Assembly (NCBI RefSeq): GCF_000830005.1
Contig: NZ_CP010407.1
Location: 1,703,001 to 1,767,000 of the forward strand
Length of the DNA: 64,000 bases
Direction: 5' to 3'
DNA from: Streptomyces vietnamensis
GTDB lineage: Bacteria > Actinomycetota > Actinomycetes > Streptomycetales > Streptomycetaceae
The notes below the pieces were generated by a model. It saw only the letters and a program-made list of their open reading frames with translations. It did no database searches and was not told the origin of the DNA. A program made the position numbers and the translations under genes. Below, piece by piece: positions 42,678-53,020 of this stretch. Every line of letters starts with the position of its first letter. The first letter of the stretch is position 1.

Positions 42678-44039
42678 TTACATTCCGGCGATCAGCTTTT
42701 CGACCCGGTCGTCGACGGAGCGGAACGGGTCCTTGCACAACACCGTGCGCTGCGCCTGGTCGTTGAGCTTCAGGTGGACCCAGTCGACGGTGAAGTCCCG
42801 CCGCTGCTCCTGCGCGCGGCGGATGAAGTCGCCGCGCAGCCGGGCCCGAGTGGTCTGCGGGGGCACCGACTTGCCCTCGAAGATCTTCAGGTCGTTGCAG
42901 ACGCGGGCCGCCTGCCCGTTCTTCTGGAGCAGGTAGTACAGCCCGCGACGACGGTGGATGTCGTGGTAGGCGAGGTCTATCTGCGCGACCCTCGGGTTCG
43001 ACATGGTCATGTTGTGCTTGGCCCGGTAGCGCTCGATGAGCCGGTGCTTCATGACCCAGTCGATCTCGGTCTCGATCCGGTCGAGCTGCTCGCTCTCGAT
43101 CGCGTCGAGCGTACGGCCCCACAGCTCCAGGACCTGGGCGACGGTGCCGGAGCGGATGCCCCTGCGGTCGACGAAGTCCACGGCCTTCTCGTAGTACTCG
43201 CGCTGGACCTCCAGGGCGGAGGCCTCGCGGCCGCTGGCGAGCCGGACCTTGCGCTGGCCCGTGATGTCGTGGCTGACCTCGCGGATGGCCCGGATGGGGT
43301 TCTCCAGGGTCAGGTCGCGCATCACCGTGCCCGCCTCGATCATGCGGAGCACGAGGTCGGTGGCGCCGACCTTGAGCAGCATGGTCGTCTCGGACATGTT
43401 GGAGTCGCCGACGATGACGTGCAGCCGGCGGTAGCGCTCGGCGTCGGCGTGCGGCTCGTCCCGGGTGTTGATGATGGGCCGCGAGCGGGTGGTGGCCGAA
43501 CTGACGCCCTCCCAGATGTGCTCGGCACGCTGGGAGACGCAGTAGACCGCGCCACGCGGGGTCTGGAGGACCTTTCCCGCGCCGCAGATGAGCTGCCGCG
43601 TCACGAGGAAGGGAATGAGGATGTCCGCGAGCCGGGAGAACTCCCCGTGGCGGGCGACGAGATAGTTCTCGTGGCAGCCGTAGGAGTTTCCGGCCGAGTC
43701 GGTGTTGTTCTTGAAGAGGTAGACGTCGCCCGCGATTCCCTCCTCGTGCAGGCGGCGTTCGGCGTCGACGAGCAGGCCCTCGAGAATGCGCTCGCCGGCC
43801 TTGTCGTGGGTGACCAGTTCGGTCACGTTGTCGCATTCCGGTGTGGCGTATTCCGGATGCGAACCCACGTCGAGGTACAGGCGGGCGCCGTTCCGCAGGA
43901 AGACATTGCTGCTGCGGCCCCATGACACGACACGGCGGAAGAGGTAGCGCGCCACTTCGTCAGGAGACAGTCGGCGCTGTCCCCTGAACGTGCACGTGAC
44001 GCCGTACTCGTTCTCCAGCCCGAAAATGCGGCGGTCCAT
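42678..44039 (-). CDS. pafA: Pup-protein ligase PafA
   Basis: 453 residues. It begins [18 protein letters not shown], with the ATP/Mg glutamate in GLENEYG, and contains the central blocks [18 protein letters not shown] and [22 protein letters not shown]. The glutamine-synthetase-like fold couples the Pup C-terminal glutamate to substrate lysines. It is distinguished from Dop (48851-50362), its paralogue, by lacking the Dop loop after the first motifs and by the shorter length. It is followed by pafB and pafC and separated from prcA by the MFS and LacI genes. Confidence 0.97.
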   Translation of the reverse strand: MDRRIFGLENEYGVTCTFRGQRRLSPDEVARYLFRRVVSWGRSSNVFLRNGARLYLDVGSHPEYATPECDNVTELVTHDKAGERILEGLLVDAERRLHEEGIAGDVYLFKNNTDSAGNSYGCHENYLVARHGEFSRLADILIPFLVTRQLICGAGKVLQTPRGAVYCVSQRAEHIWEGVSSATTRSRPIINTRDEPHADAERYRRLHVIVGDSNMSETTMLLKVGATDLVLRMIEAGTVMRDLTLENPIRAIREVSHDITGQRKVRLASGREASALEVQREYYEKAVDFVDRRGIRSGTVAQVLELWGRTLDAIESEQLDRIETEIDWVMKHRLIERYRAKHNMTMSNPRVAQIDLAYHDIHRRRGLYYLLQKNGQAARVCNDLKIFEGKSVPPQTTRARLRGDFIRRAQEQRRDFTVDWVHLKLNDQAQRTVLCKDPFRSVDDRVEKLIAGM

Positions 44040-44108
44040 GTCTGAACATTACGCCTGACGGCGTGCGCTGAAACCGGGTTGGACGTTCCCGTTTCGATCA
44101 TTTTCCGA

Positions 44109-45368
44109 TCAGTGCGTGTTCTTTTCGGTGTGTACGGCGGTGGGGACCGTCCCGCCCTCGGCGTGTCGCGTCGTGTCGCGGGGGCGCAGGACCCGGCCGG
44201 TGGCGAGCAGTACGAGGAGGGCGACCAGGCCTCCCGCACCGGCCACGGCGAACCCCGCCACCGTCCCGGCCAGTTCGACCGCCGGGCCCGCGACCGCGGA
44301 GCCCAGGGCCGCGCCGACGCCGAAGGTGGTGACGAGCCACGAGAAGGCCTCGGTGACGGTGCCGCTCGGGGCGTGCCGGTCGACCACGATGAAGGCGCAG
44401 GCGAGGGCGGGGGCCAGGAAGACCCCGGAGAGCACCGAGAGGCCCGTCATGGCGACGGGGCCGGGGGTGAGCATGAGCGGCAGGTAGCAGACCGCGAGCA
44501 GCCCCACGAGGACCCTCAGCCGCCGCTCGGGCGCCCCGGACCACTGCCGGGCGCCGTAGACGACACCGCCGGCAAGGGCGCCCAGGCCCAGCGCGGCCAT
44601 CAGCCAGCCGTACACGGACGGCGCGCCCCGGTCGTCGGCGTAGGCGACGGCGGCCACCGTGATGGAGCCCAGGGCGAGGCCGACGAAGAAGAACGAGCCG
44701 AGGAGGGCGAGGAGGCCGGGCGAGCGCAGGGCCCCCAGCCAGTGGGCCTCGCGGGCGGCGGAGCGCCAGGCGCGGGACGGCTCGGAGAGGACGACGGCGA
44801 GGGCGCCCAGGACCCCCAGGACGTTGATGACGAGGAGGGCGGCGGCGGGCGAGCGCAGGGCGACCAGGAGCGTCACCAGGAGCGGGCCCACGGTGAACAT
44901 GACCTCCTGGGCGACCGCGTCCAGCGCGTACGCCCGGTGGACCCGGTCCTCGCGCCCCAGGACGCTCGGCCACAGCGCGCGCAGGCCGCCCTCGAGCGGC
45001 GGGGTGAAGAGCCCGGCGACGACGACGGCCGCGTAGGCGAGCGCCAGGTGGCCGATGCCGGTGAGGGCGAACAGGGCCATGCCGAGCGCGGAGAGGACGG
45101 CGGCGGGCAGCTGGACGCGGGGCTGGCCCTTGAGGTCGACCGCGCGGCCGAGGAGCGGCTGCCCGACGGCGTTGGCGACGCCGTAGGCCGCGATCAGGCC
45201 GCCGGCCAGGCTGTAGCTGCCGCCCTGGTCCCGGACGAACAGGGTCATGGCGATCGGGCCCGTGCCGTTGGGCAGGCGCCCCACGAGGGTGCCGGCGAGC
45301 AGCCGGGCCGCGTGCGGCGCCCGGAGTATGTCGAGATAGCCGCCGTGCGCGGGGGCCTCGGTGGCCAT
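44109..45368 (-). CDS. MFS-family transporter
   Basis: 419 residues with twelve hydrophobic segments. LFVRDQGGSYSLAGGLIAAYG and the GLALGSITVAAVAYADDRG loop are typical of drug-efflux-type MFS proteins. It ends 69 bp upstream of the pafA start on the same strand. It is divergent from a LacI-family gene whose control region contains a palindrome, so the LacI protein probably represses it. The exported substrate (a sugar, drug or metabolite) is unknown. It does not appear to be part of the proteasome system except by position. Confidence 0.88.
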   Translation of the reverse strand: MATEAPAHGGYLDILRAPHAARLLAGTLVGRLPNGTGPIAMTLFVRDQGGSYSLAGGLIAAYGVANAVGQPLLGRAVDLKGQPRVQLPAAVLSALGMALFALTGIGHLALAYAAVVVAGLFTPPLEGGLRALWPSVLGREDRVHRAYALDAVAQEVMFTVGPLLVTLLVALRSPAAALLVINVLGVLGALAVVLSEPSRAWRSAAREAHWLGALRSPGLLALLGSFFFVGLALGSITVAAVAYADDRGAPSVYGWLMAALGLGALAGGVVYGARQWSGAPERRLRVLVGLLAVCYLPLMLTPGPVAMTGLSVLSGVFLAPALACAFIVVDRHAPSGTVTEAFSWLVTTFGVGAALGSAVAGPAVELAGTVAGFAVAGAGGLVALLVLLATGRVLRPRDTTRHAEGGTVPTAVHTEKNTH

Positions 45369-45405
45369 GTCGGTCTCCCATCGCCTCGGAATCGCACCGA
45401 GGTTT

Positions 45406-45432
45406 TACGTATAACGTCCGAGGTCATACGTA
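45406..45432. promoter_or_regulatory. Palindrome between the MFS and LacI genes
   Basis: TACGTAT (45406-45412) and ATACGTA (45426-45432) are a perfect 7-bp inverted repeat in the 135-bp divergent gap, 37 bp from the MFS start. A likely operator for the LacI-family protein, although the wide spacing is unusual. Confidence 0.5.
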
Positions 45433-45503
45433 CCATGTCGGCTGTACGCGGGTCCACACCGCGCCCCACGCCCCCGACCCACCGTCCCACGCGGAGGCTC
45501 CCC

Positions 45504-46523
45504 GTGCAGTCCCCCGACCCGCTCGGCGGCACCCGCCCCACCAGCCGGGACGTCGCCCGGACCGCGGGCGTCTCGCAGGCCACCGTCTCCCTCGTCCTCG
45601 GCGACAAGTGGCGCGGCCGCGTCTCCGAGCGCACCGCCGAGGCGGTGCGCCTCGCCGCCCGGGAGCTGGGCTACCGGCCCAACCTCGCCGCCCGCAACCT
45701 CCGGCTCGGCCGCACCCGTACGGCGCTGCTCGTCGTCCCCGCCCTCACCAACGAGTTCTTCGCCCACGTCTACACCGGCGCCGCCGCCGTGGCGGCACGC
45801 CACGGCTTCGGCGTCGTCCTCTACCCCTCCCCCGACGGCACCGGCCCCGCCCGCGACCCCTTCGCCTCGGCCCAGGCCTCCCTGGACGGCGTCATCGCCT
45901 CCTCCATGGCCACCGACGCCCTCACGGCCTTCCGCGGCACCGACCTGCCCCTCGTCATGCTCGACAGCGACCCGGCCGACCCCGGGGCCGCCGCGCACGT
46001 GAACCTCGACGTCGCCGACGGCATGCGACGGGTCACCCGGCACCTGCTCGACCTGGGCCACCGCCGCTTCCTGCACCTGGCGTCCGCCGTCCCCTCCTGG
46101 ACCTTCGACGTACGCGCCGCCGCCCTCGCCGACGCCCTGCGGGGAACCGAGCTCCGCACCGCACGGGCCCCGCTGAACGTCGCCGACGCACGCGAGGCCG
46201 CCCACCTGGCCCTCGCCGCCCCCGGCCCGCGCCCCACCGCGGTGATCTGCGACGACGACATCCTCGCCGCCGGCGTCAGCAAGGCCGCGCACCGCCTCGG
46301 ACTGCGCGTCCCCGAAGACCTCTCGGTCACCGGCTTCGACGACATGGCCCTGGCCACCGCGGTCGAACCCGAGCTCACCACCGTCCGGCTCCCCGCCGAG
46401 GAGTTCGGCAGACGGGGCATGGAGGCGCTCCTCGCCGTCCTCGCGGGCGAACCGGCCCCACCGGTCACTCTGCCCGTGGCCCTCGTCCCGCGCGGCTCCA
46501 CGGGCCCCGCACCGGCCCCCTGA
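45504..46523 (+). CDS. LacI-family transcriptional regulator
   Basis: 339 residues from GTG 45504 with GGAGG seven bases upstream. The HTH and hinge are complete (PTSRDVARTAGVSQATVSLV, GYRPNLAARNLRLGRT). The C-terminal periplasmic-binding-like domain runs from about 60 to 335 and includes VICDDDILAAGVSKAA and VTGFDDMALATAVEPELTTV. It is divergent from the MFS transporter and probably controls it, responding to the transported compound. It converges on prcA, with a 14-bp terminator stem between. Confidence 0.93.
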   Translation: MQSPDPLGGTRPTSRDVARTAGVSQATVSLVLGDKWRGRVSERTAEAVRLAARELGYRPNLAARNLRLGRTRTALLVVPALTNEFFAHVYTGAAAVAARHGFGVVLYPSPDGTGPARDPFASAQASLDGVIASSMATDALTAFRGTDLPLVMLDSDPADPGAAAHVNLDVADGMRRVTRHLLDLGHRRFLHLASAVPSWTFDVRAAALADALRGTELRTARAPLNVADAREAAHLALAAPGPRPTAVICDDDILAAGVSKAAHRLGLRVPEDLSVTGFDDMALATAVEPELTTVRLPAEEFGRRGMEALLAVLAGEPAPPVTLPVALVPRGSTGPAPAP

Positions 46524-46617
46524 GCGGCGCCACGCCGAACGGTCCCCACCGGCCGCTCGGCCGGCCCGCACAGAGGGCCGAGGGCCCCGGCCCGCGCCTT
46601 CGCGAGCCCGGGCACGC

Positions 46618-46660
46618 CGAAGGGGCCCCGGCCGCTCGCGCGCGGACCGGGGCCCCTTCG
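46618..46660. terminator. Bidirectional terminator between lacI-type gene and prcA
   Basis: A perfect 14-bp inverted repeat (46618-46631 with 46647-46660, 15-nt loop), 11 bp past the prcA stop and 95 bp past the LacI stop. A second hairpin-rich stretch lies at 46560-46615. Confidence 0.85.
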
Positions 46661-46671
46661 GGTACCGCCGA

Positions 46672-47424
46672 CTACTCCTCGGGAGCCTCGTCCGAGGGCT
46701 CGTCCGTCTTCGCCGCCGCCGCGTTGTCGGCCTCCAGGAGACGCGACAGCTGACGGCCGACGATCCGCTTGAACTTGCGCTGCTGCGGACGCGTACGGTC
46801 CAGGACCGCCACCTCCAGGCGCTCCGCGGGGATCTCCCGCTCGGTGCCGTTGGTGTCCCGCGACAGCGCCTGCACGGCCAGCTTCAGGGCCTCCGCGAGC
46901 GACATGCCGTCCCGGTGCCGCTGGTCCAGGAAGGAGCTGATCTGCTCCGCGTTCCCGCCGACCGCGACCGAGCCGTGCTCGTCCACGATCGAGCCGTCGT
47001 GCGGCAGCCGGTAGATCTGGTCGCCCTCCGCCTCGGAGCCGACCTCGGCGACGACCAGCTCCACCTCGTACGGCTTCTCCCCCGCGCTGGAGAAGATCGT
47101 GCCCAGGGTCTGGGCGTAGACGTTGGCCAGGCCGCGCGCGGTGACGTCGTCCCGGTCGTAGGTGTAGCCCCGCAGGTCGGCGTAGCGCACACCGCCGATG
47201 CGGAGGTTCTCGTACTCGTTGTACTTGCCGGCGGCCGCGAAGCCGATCCGGTCGTAGATCTCGCTGAACTTGTGCAGGGCACGGGACGGGTTCTCACCGA
47301 CGAAGACGATGCCGTCGGTGTACTGGAGGACGACCAGGCTGCGGCCGCGGGCGATGCCCTTGCGGGCGTACTCGGCCCGGTCGGCCATGGCCTGCTGGGG
47401 TGAGACATAGAACGGCGTGGACAC
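46672..47424 (-). CDS. prcA: 20S proteasome alpha subunit
   Basis: 250 residues from GTG. The N-terminal gating segment [23 protein letters not shown] and the [17 protein letters not shown] strand are typical of bacterial alpha subunits. It has no catalytic threonine at the core start, as expected. Seven copies form each outer ring of the 20S core and control entry. It follows prcB by 52 bp on the same strand. The C-terminal tail is acidic (EPSDEAPEE). Confidence 0.97.
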   Translation of the reverse strand: MSTPFYVSPQQAMADRAEYARKGIARGRSLVVLQYTDGIVFVGENPSRALHKFSEIYDRIGFAAAGKYNEYENLRIGGVRYADLRGYTYDRDDVTARGLANVYAQTLGTIFSSAGEKPYEVELVVAEVGSEAEGDQIYRLPHDGSIVDEHGSVAVGGNAEQISSFLDQRHRDGMSLAEALKLAVQALSRDTNGTEREIPAERLEVAVLDRTRPQQRKFKRIVGRQLSRLLEADNAAAAKTDEPSDEAPEE

Positions 47425-47476
47425 CGGCTACCGTCCCTTTCTTCCGGTCTGAAGGGCTTCTACGGGCGACGGACGG

Positions 47477-48316
47477 TCAGAGCAGGGCGGCGCGCGGCCC
47501 GTCGGGCTGCTCCAGACGCCGCTCGGTGACCGATCGGGCCAGCTCGGAGGACTCCGCCTCGGTGAGCCTGCGGAAGCCCTCGTCGGTGATGACGGTGACG
47601 ATCGGGAAGATCCGGCGGGCCATGTCGGGACCGCCGGTCGCCGAGTCGTCGTCCGCCGCGTCGTACAGCGCCTGCACCACCAGGGTGGTGGCCTGCTCCT
47701 CGGTCAGGTCGGAGCGGTACAGCTTCTTCATCGAACCGCGCGCGAAGATCGAGCCGGAACCCGTGGCGGCGAAGCCGTGCTCCTCGGAGCGGCCGCCGGT
47801 CACGTCGTACGAGAAGATCCGGCCCTTCTCCTTGCCCTCGTCCCAGCCCGCGAAGAGCGGCACGACGGCGAGGCCCTGCATGGCCATGCCCAGGTTGCCG
47901 CGGATCATGGTGGAGAGACGGTTCGCCTTGCCCTCCAGGGAGAGCGTCGCGCCCTCCACCTTCTCGAAGTGCTCCAGCTCCAGCTGGAACAGCTTGACCA
48001 TCTCCACGGCGAGGCCGGCGGTGCCGGCGATGCCGACCGCGGAGTACTCGTCGGCCGGGAACACCTTCTCGATGTCCCGCTGCGCGATCATGTTCCCCAT
48101 GGTCGCCCGCCGGTCACCGGCGAGCACGACGCCCCCGGGGAAGGTGGCGGCCACGATGGTGGTGCCGTGCGGCGCCTCGACGATCCCCTCGGGCAGCTTC
48201 CGGTTCCCCGGGAGCAGCTCCGGCGAGTGATCGGCCAGGAAGTCCATGAACGAGGACGAGCCCGGCGTCAGGAAGGCCGCCGGCAGACGCCCGGTGCTAC
48301 GAGGGTTGGCTTCCAC
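47477..48316 (-). CDS. prcB: 20S proteasome beta subunit
   Basis: 279 residues from GTG 48316 with GGAAGGAA upstream. The propeptide (1-51) ends APHG, and autolysis exposes Thr52 of [11 protein letters not shown], the catalytic nucleophile. Asp and Lys partners are present (GDRRATMGN). Seven copies form each inner ring, the proteolytic chamber. It lies 161 bp downstream of pup and 52 bp upstream of prcA. The proteasome degrades Pup-tagged proteins delivered by Arc. Confidence 0.97.
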   Translation of the reverse strand: MEANPRSTGRLPAAFLTPGSSSFMDFLADHSPELLPGNRKLPEGIVEAPHGTTIVAATFPGGVVLAGDRRATMGNMIAQRDIEKVFPADEYSAVGIAGTAGLAVEMVKLFQLELEHFEKVEGATLSLEGKANRLSTMIRGNLGMAMQGLAVVPLFAGWDEGKEKGRIFSYDVTGGRSEEHGFAATGSGSIFARGSMKKLYRSDLTEEQATTLVVQALYDAADDDSATGGPDMARRIFPIVTVITDEGFRRLTEAESSELARSVTERRLEQPDGPRAALL

Positions 48317-48477
48317 GCGATTCCTTCCGGGTGGGAGAGTCGGCCCGCCGTGGGACACGCGGACCGATCTTGCTTGCTGTGCACGGACCTTACCCGTGCC
48401 ACCGCTTGTCATCCGTCCCCGGACCCACGGCTTTCTCCGGGGCTCCGGGGACGGAGGACGACAGGCGCGTGGGGCGG

Positions 48478-48690
48478 CTACTCGCCGCCCTTCTGCACGA
48501 AGCTTCGAACGAAGTCCTCGGCGTTCTCCTCGAGCACGTCGTCGATCTCGTCCAGGACGGAGTCCACGTCGTCGCTCAGCTTCTCCTGGCGTTCCTTGAG
48601 GTCGGAGCTCGCCTCGGTGGTGGTCTCCTCGACCTCCTCCGTGGATCGCGTCGCCTTCTGCTGTCCGCCGCCGGTGTCCTTGGTCGCCAT
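48478..48690 (-). CDS. pup: Prokaryotic ubiquitin-like protein Pup
   Basis: 70 residues from ATG 48690; GAGGGAT is just upstream. It is intrinsically disordered with the conserved helix region [20 protein letters not shown] and [15 protein letters not shown], and it ends QKGGE. The terminal Glu (rather than Gln) means it can be ligated by PafA without Dop deamidation. The N-terminal ~30 residues are unstructured and initiate unfolding in Arc. It lies between dop and prcB. Confidence 0.97.
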   Translation of the reverse strand: MATKDTGGGQQKATRSTEEVEETTTEASSDLKERQEKLSDDVDSVLDEIDDVLEENAEDFVRSFVQKGGE

Positions 48691-48738
48691 ATCCCTCACC
48701 CCGCTCGAATCGGCCCGCTCGGTTGAGTCCGTACAAGA

Positions 48739-48762
48739 TCAGACCCTATCGGTCGGGTCTGA
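48739..48762. promoter_or_regulatory. Hairpin between dop and pup
   Basis: A perfect 8-bp inverted repeat, TCAGACCC with GGGTCTGA (8-nt loop), 49 bp before the pup start and 89 bp after the dop stop. On the minus strand TAGGGT, a -10-like hexamer, lies inside the loop and stem, so it could be an operator over a pup promoter as well as a terminator. Confidence 0.45.
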
Positions 48763-48850
48763 CTTCGGCCCCGCAGTTTCCACAACGCCCGGGCACTGTT
48801 TCCATGATTCCCAGTGCCGGGGTATTTCAGGCCCGCATCGGGCCCCCTGT

Positions 48851-50362
48851 TCAGCCGCCCGAAAGCACCCGCACCAGTTCCTCCGCCGTACGGCAGCGGT
48901 CCAGGAGCGATTTCACGTGGGCCTTGGTGCCGCGCAGCGGCTCCAGGGTCGGGACGCGCTGGAGGGAGTCCCGGCCGGGCAGGTCGAAGATCACCGAGTC
49001 CCAGGAGGCCGCGGCGACGTCGTCGGCGTACTGCTCCAGGCAGCGGCCCCGGAAGTAGGCCCTGGTGTCCTCCGGAGGCGCCGTCTCGGCCCGCTCCACC
49101 TCGGCCTCGTCCAGGAGCCGCTTCATGCGCCCGCGGGCCACCAGACGGTTGTAGAGGCCCTTCTCGGGGCGTACGTCCGCGTACTGGAGGTCCACCAGGT
49201 GCAGCCGGGCCGCGTCCCAGTCCAGGCCGTCGCGGCGCCGGTAGCCCTCCATGAGCTCCCGCTTGGCGACCCAGTCCAGCTCGCCGGCGAGGCTCATCGG
49301 ATCGGTCTCCAGGCGGCCCAGGGTGTCCTCCCAGCGGGACAGGACGTCCTTGGTCTGCGCGTCCGCGTCGTCGCCGTACCGCTCCTCCACGTACTTCCTG
49401 GCCAGCTCGAAGTACTCCATCTGGAGCTGGACCGCGGTCAGTGTCCGGCCGCTGCGGAGCGTGATCAGGTACTGGAGCGTCGGGTCGTGCGAGACCTGGT
49501 GCAGGGTGCGGACCGGCTGGTCGACGGCGAGGTCGACCGTGATGAAGCCGTCCTCGATCATGGAGAGGACGAGGGCGGTGGTGCCGAGCTTCAGGTAGGT
49601 GGAGATCTCCGAGAGGTTCGCGTCGCCGATGATCACGTGCAGGCGGCGGTACTTCTCAGCGTCGGCGTGCGGCTCGTCCCGGGTGTTGATGATGGGCCGC
49701 TTGAGGGTGGTCTCCAGGCCCACCTCGACCTCGAAGTAGTCGGCGCGCTGGCTGAGCTGGAAGCCGTTCTCCCGGCCGTCCTGGCCGATGCCGACCCGTC
49801 CCGCGCCGGTGACGACCTGGCGGGAGACGAAGAAGGGGGTCAGGTGGCGCACGATGTCCGAGAAGGGGGTCTCCCGCTTCATCAGGTAGTTCTCGTGCGT
49901 GCCGTAGGAGGCGCCCTTGTTGTCGGTGTTGTTCTTGTAGAGGTGGATGGGCTGGGCCCCGGGGAGCTGGGCGGCGCGCTCGGCCGCCTCCGCCATGATC
50001 CGCTCGCCGGCCTTGTCCCAGAGGACGGCGTCGCGCGGGTTGGTGACCTCGGGCGCGCTGTACTCGGGGTGGGCGTGGTCCACGTAGAGCCGGGCCCCGT
50101 TGGTGAGGATCACATTGGCCAGGCCGATGTCCTCGTCGGTGAGCTGGCTGGAGTCGGCGGCCTCGCGGGCGAGGTCGAAGCCGCGGGCGTCCCGCAGCGG
50201 GTTCTCCTCCTCGAAGTCCCAGCGGGCGCGGCGCGCCCGGTGCATCGCCGCCGCGTAGGCGTTGACGATCTGGGACGAGGTGAGCATGGCATTGGCGTTC
50301 GGGTGTCCGGGGACGGAGATTCCGTACTCCGTCTCGATGCCCATTACTCGCCGTACGGTCAT
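48851..50362 (-). CDS. dop: Pup deamidase/depupylase Dop
   Basis: 503 residues. [23 protein letters not shown] holds the catalytic region, followed by the Dop loop near 40-80 that PafA lacks, [18 protein letters not shown] and [20 protein letters not shown]. Dop removes Pup from proteins and, where Pup ends in Gln, deamidates it. Here Pup ends in Glu, so depupylation is probably the needed activity. It lies between arc and pup with 190 bp and a terminator after arc. Confidence 0.97.
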   Translation of the reverse strand: MTVRRVMGIETEYGISVPGHPNANAMLTSSQIVNAYAAAMHRARRARWDFEEENPLRDARGFDLAREAADSSQLTDEDIGLANVILTNGARLYVDHAHPEYSAPEVTNPRDAVLWDKAGERIMAEAAERAAQLPGAQPIHLYKNNTDNKGASYGTHENYLMKRETPFSDIVRHLTPFFVSRQVVTGAGRVGIGQDGRENGFQLSQRADYFEVEVGLETTLKRPIINTRDEPHADAEKYRRLHVIIGDANLSEISTYLKLGTTALVLSMIEDGFITVDLAVDQPVRTLHQVSHDPTLQYLITLRSGRTLTAVQLQMEYFELARKYVEERYGDDADAQTKDVLSRWEDTLGRLETDPMSLAGELDWVAKRELMEGYRRRDGLDWDAARLHLVDLQYADVRPEKGLYNRLVARGRMKRLLDEAEVERAETAPPEDTRAYFRGRCLEQYADDVAAASWDSVIFDLPGRDSLQRVPTLEPLRGTKAHVKSLLDRCRTAEELVRVLSGG

Positions 50363-50507
50363 GCGGCCCTCCTTGCCCGGCGGCGCTCACTGTGCGCGAC
50401 TCGGCGGTACCGAAGAGCCTAGAGCGGCTCCGCGCTGGTGGGGAGATCAGTTGCGGTATTTCCCTGTTTTCCTGTGATGCCGGGGGAAATGCTGGATGGA
50501 ATGCGTC

Positions 50508-50542
50508 GGCTGCGGATGCCCGGTTTCCGGACATCCGCAGCC
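50508..50542 (-). terminator. Terminator after arc
   Basis: An 11-bp perfect stem (50508-50518 with 50532-50542) whose loop contains a further CCGG-TTT-CCGG pairing, 10 bp after the arc stop and before dop. Confidence 0.75.
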
Positions 50543-50552
50543 GGCGGGCGTT

Positions 50553-52319
50553 TTACAGGTACTGACCGGTATTGGCCACCGTGTCGATGGATCGTCCGGT
50601 GTCCGCGCCCTGCTTTCCGGTGACGAGCGTGCGGATGAACACGATCCGCTCGCCCTTCTTTCCGGAGATCCGGGCCCAGTCGTCGGGGTTGGTGGTGTTG
50701 GGCAGGTCCTCGTTCTCCTTGAACTCGTCCACGCACGCCTGGAGGAGGTGGGAGACCCGGATGCCCTTCTGGTTGTGGTCGAGGAAGGCCTTGATGGCCA
50801 TCTTCTTGGCCCGGTCGACGATGTTCTGGATCATCGCGCCGGAGTTGAAGTCCTTGAAGTACAGGACTTCCTTGTCGCCGTTGGCGTACGTGACTTCGAG
50901 GAAGCGGTTCTCCTCGGATTCCGCGTACATCTGCTCGACGACGGACTGGATCATTCCGTGCGCGGCGGCCTCCTTCGAGCCGCTGTGCTCGGAGATGTCG
51001 TCCGCGTGGAGCGGCAGGCCGGCCGTGAGGTACTTCGCGAAGATGTCCTTCGCGGCCTCCGCGTCCGGACGCTCGATCTTGATCTTCACGTCGAGTCGGC
51101 CGGGCCGCAGGATCGCGGGGTCGATCATGTCCTCGCGGTTGGAGGCGCCGATGACGATGACGTTCTCCAGGCCTTCCACGCCGTCGATCTCGGCGAGCAG
51201 CTGGGGGACGATGGTGTTCTCCACGTCCGAGCTGACACCGGAGCCGCGGGTGCGGAAGAGGGATTCCATCTCGTCGAAGAAGACGATGACGGGGGTGCCC
51301 TCGCTCGCCTTCTCCCGGGCACGCTGGAAGACGAGGCGGATGTGCCGCTCGGTCTCGCCGACGTACTTGTTGAGGAGCTCGGGGCCCTTGATGTTGAGGA
51401 AGTAGGACTTCCCCGCGGGCTGGCCGGTCACCTCGGCGACCTTCTTGGCCAGGGAGTTGGCCACGGCCTTCGCGATCAGCGTCTTGCCGCAGCCGGGCGG
51501 GCCGTAGAGCAGGATGCCCTTGGGCGGCCGCAGTTCGTGCTCCTTGAAGAGGTCCGGGTAGAGGTAGGGGAGCTCGACCGCGTCGCGGATCAGTTCGATC
51601 TGGTTGCCCAGACCGCCGATCTTGTCGTAGTCGACGTCCGGGACCTCTTCCAGAACGAGCTCTTCGACCTCGCTCTTGGGGACCACCTCGTAGACGTAGC
51701 CGGACCTGGAGTCGAGCAGTAGGGCGTCGCCGGCGCGGATGGTGATGTCCAGCAGGGGCTCGGCGAGCCTCACCACCCGCTCCTCGTCGGTGTGCCCCAC
51801 CACCAGGGCGCGCTCGCCGTCCTCGAGGATCTCCTTGAGGGTGACGATGTCCCCGGCGCGCTCGAACTCCATGGCCTCGACCACGTTGAGCGCTTCGTTG
51901 AGCATGACTTCCTGGCCGCGCTTGAGCTCTTCGAGCTCGATGCTCGGGCTGACGTTCACCCGGAGCTTGCGGCCCCCGGTGAAGATGTCGCACGTGCCGT
52001 CCTCGTTGGCCTGCAGGAAGACACCGAAGCCGGCCGGCGGCTGTGCGAGCCGGTCGACCTCCTCCTTGAGGGCCACGATCTGGTCGCGGGCCTCACGGAG
52101 CGTGTTCGCCAGACGTTCGTTCTGCGCGGACACGCCGGCCAGGTTGGTCTGCAGCTCGACGATCCGCTCTTCGAGAATCCTCGTGTGGCGCGGAGAGTCG
52201 GCGAGCTTGCGGCGCAGGACGGCGATTTCCTGCTCGAGATAGGCAACCTGACCGGCGGGGTCTTCAGACCCCCGCCCCGGCCGGATGCCGCGGTTGATGT
52301 CGTCGTCGTGGGCTGCCAC
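50553..52319 (-). CDS. arc: Proteasome-associated AAA ATPase Arc (Mpa)
   Basis: 588 residues from GTG 52319 with a perfect AGGAGGTGA. Residues about 24-92 are the coiled coil that captures Pup. Two OB-type domains follow (about 98-230). The AAA module has Walker A GPPGCGKT (273-280), Walker B VIVFFDE (344-350) and [18 protein letters not shown]. The end is TGQYL, the penultimate-tyrosine motif that docks on the 20S alpha ring. It unfolds pupylated proteins and threads them into PrcAB. First gene of the arc-dop-pup-prcBA series on this strand. Confidence 0.97.
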   Translation of the reverse strand: MAAHDDDINRGIRPGRGSEDPAGQVAYLEQEIAVLRRKLADSPRHTRILEERIVELQTNLAGVSAQNERLANTLREARDQIVALKEEVDRLAQPPAGFGVFLQANEDGTCDIFTGGRKLRVNVSPSIELEELKRGQEVMLNEALNVVEAMEFERAGDIVTLKEILEDGERALVVGHTDEERVVRLAEPLLDITIRAGDALLLDSRSGYVYEVVPKSEVEELVLEEVPDVDYDKIGGLGNQIELIRDAVELPYLYPDLFKEHELRPPKGILLYGPPGCGKTLIAKAVANSLAKKVAEVTGQPAGKSYFLNIKGPELLNKYVGETERHIRLVFQRAREKASEGTPVIVFFDEMESLFRTRGSGVSSDVENTIVPQLLAEIDGVEGLENVIVIGASNREDMIDPAILRPGRLDVKIKIERPDAEAAKDIFAKYLTAGLPLHADDISEHSGSKEAAAHGMIQSVVEQMYAESEENRFLEVTYANGDKEVLYFKDFNSGAMIQNIVDRAKKMAIKAFLDHNQKGIRVSHLLQACVDEFKENEDLPNTTNPDDWARISGKKGERIVFIRTLVTGKQGADTGRSIDTVANTGQYL

Positions 52320-52357
52320 GGTCCTCACCTCCTCCAAGGGGAGCTGGACGCTTCCTG

Positions 52358-52385
52358 ACCCTACCTGCGTGGGTGGTGATTGAAA
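52358..52385 (-). promoter_or_regulatory. Probable arc promoter
   Basis: On the minus strand TTTCAA (52385-52380), a 16-bp spacer and TAGGGT (52363-52358) precede the arc start by about 39 nt, with the AGGAGGTGA site between. The remaining gap to the ferredoxin gene (52386-52559) holds no gene. Confidence 0.4.
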
Positions 52386-52559
52386 CCCCTAGATCAAAAA
52401 GACTCCGGGGTGTGTCCGATCTTCACCCTTGCGCTTCCCCTCTCGCCAGGGGAATACCCACCCTTCACCACTTGAAAGCGGGCGGTTGTATCGTCGTCAT
52501 CGGTCAACACCCGTCAGGGGTGGCCCGACTTATCGCGCGAAGCAGAAACGGCAGGAGAT

Positions 52560-52871
52560 ATGACCGTGCAGCACGAGGCCCCGGCGACGGGCGCCGAGGA
52601 GGCGCTGGAGGTCTGGATCGACCAGGACCTGTGTACTGGGGACGGGATCTGCGCGCAGTACGCTCCCGAGGTCTTCGAGCTCGACATCGACGGGCTCGCG
52701 TATGTGAAGAGCGCCGACGACGAGCTGCTCCAGGAGGCGGGGGCCACCACGCCGGTGCCTCTGCCGCTGCTCCAGGACGTGGTGGACTCCGCGAAGGAGT
52801 GCCCGGGCGACTGCATCCACGTGCGCCGGGCCGCGGACAAGGTCGAGGTGTACGGCCCCGACGCCGAGTAA
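52560..52871 (+). CDS. Ferredoxin (3Fe-4S/4Fe-4S type)
   Basis: 103 residues from ATG 52560; GTG 52566 is better spaced from the AGGAG site and may be the true start. Cluster ligands are in CTGDGICAQYAP and ECPGDCIHV: a Cys-x5-Cys pair plus Cys-Pro, the pattern of small actinomycete ferredoxins that donate electrons to P450s, with an extra Cys in CPGDC. Acidic, soluble and cytoplasmic. It is divergent from arc, and no P450 is adjacent. It may serve the P450 at 32430 or others. Confidence 0.9.
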   Translation: MTVQHEAPATGAEEALEVWIDQDLCTGDGICAQYAPEVFELDIDGLAYVKSADDELLQEAGATTPVPLPLLQDVVDSAKECPGDCIHVRRAADKVEVYGPDAE

Positions 52872-52904
52872 GGGCCGGGGGCCGGGCCGCCGGGCGGGCC
52901 TCCT

Positions 52905-53020
52905 GGGGCCTGTCGGGCGGGTAGGGGTCGGACGGGCCGCGGCTTCGGGTGCACGGGGTCTCCCCGGGCCCGCGGGGCCTTGGGGCCTGTCCGCCCCTGA
53001 TCCGCAGGGCAAGGCCCTAG
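52905..53020. repeat. Two GGCCTGTCCG-type palindromes
   Basis: A diverged copy at 52905-52938 and a second at 52980-53020 with the centre reversed (CTGATCCGC) relative to the copy at 3395-3434. In the second, the terminal CTAG again supplies the TAG stop (53019-53017) of the next gene. Confidence 0.65.

Noticed and set aside
45406..45432. A second, tighter LacI operator in the same gap
   Set aside because: ACGTATAACGT is only a partial palindrome and could be chance.
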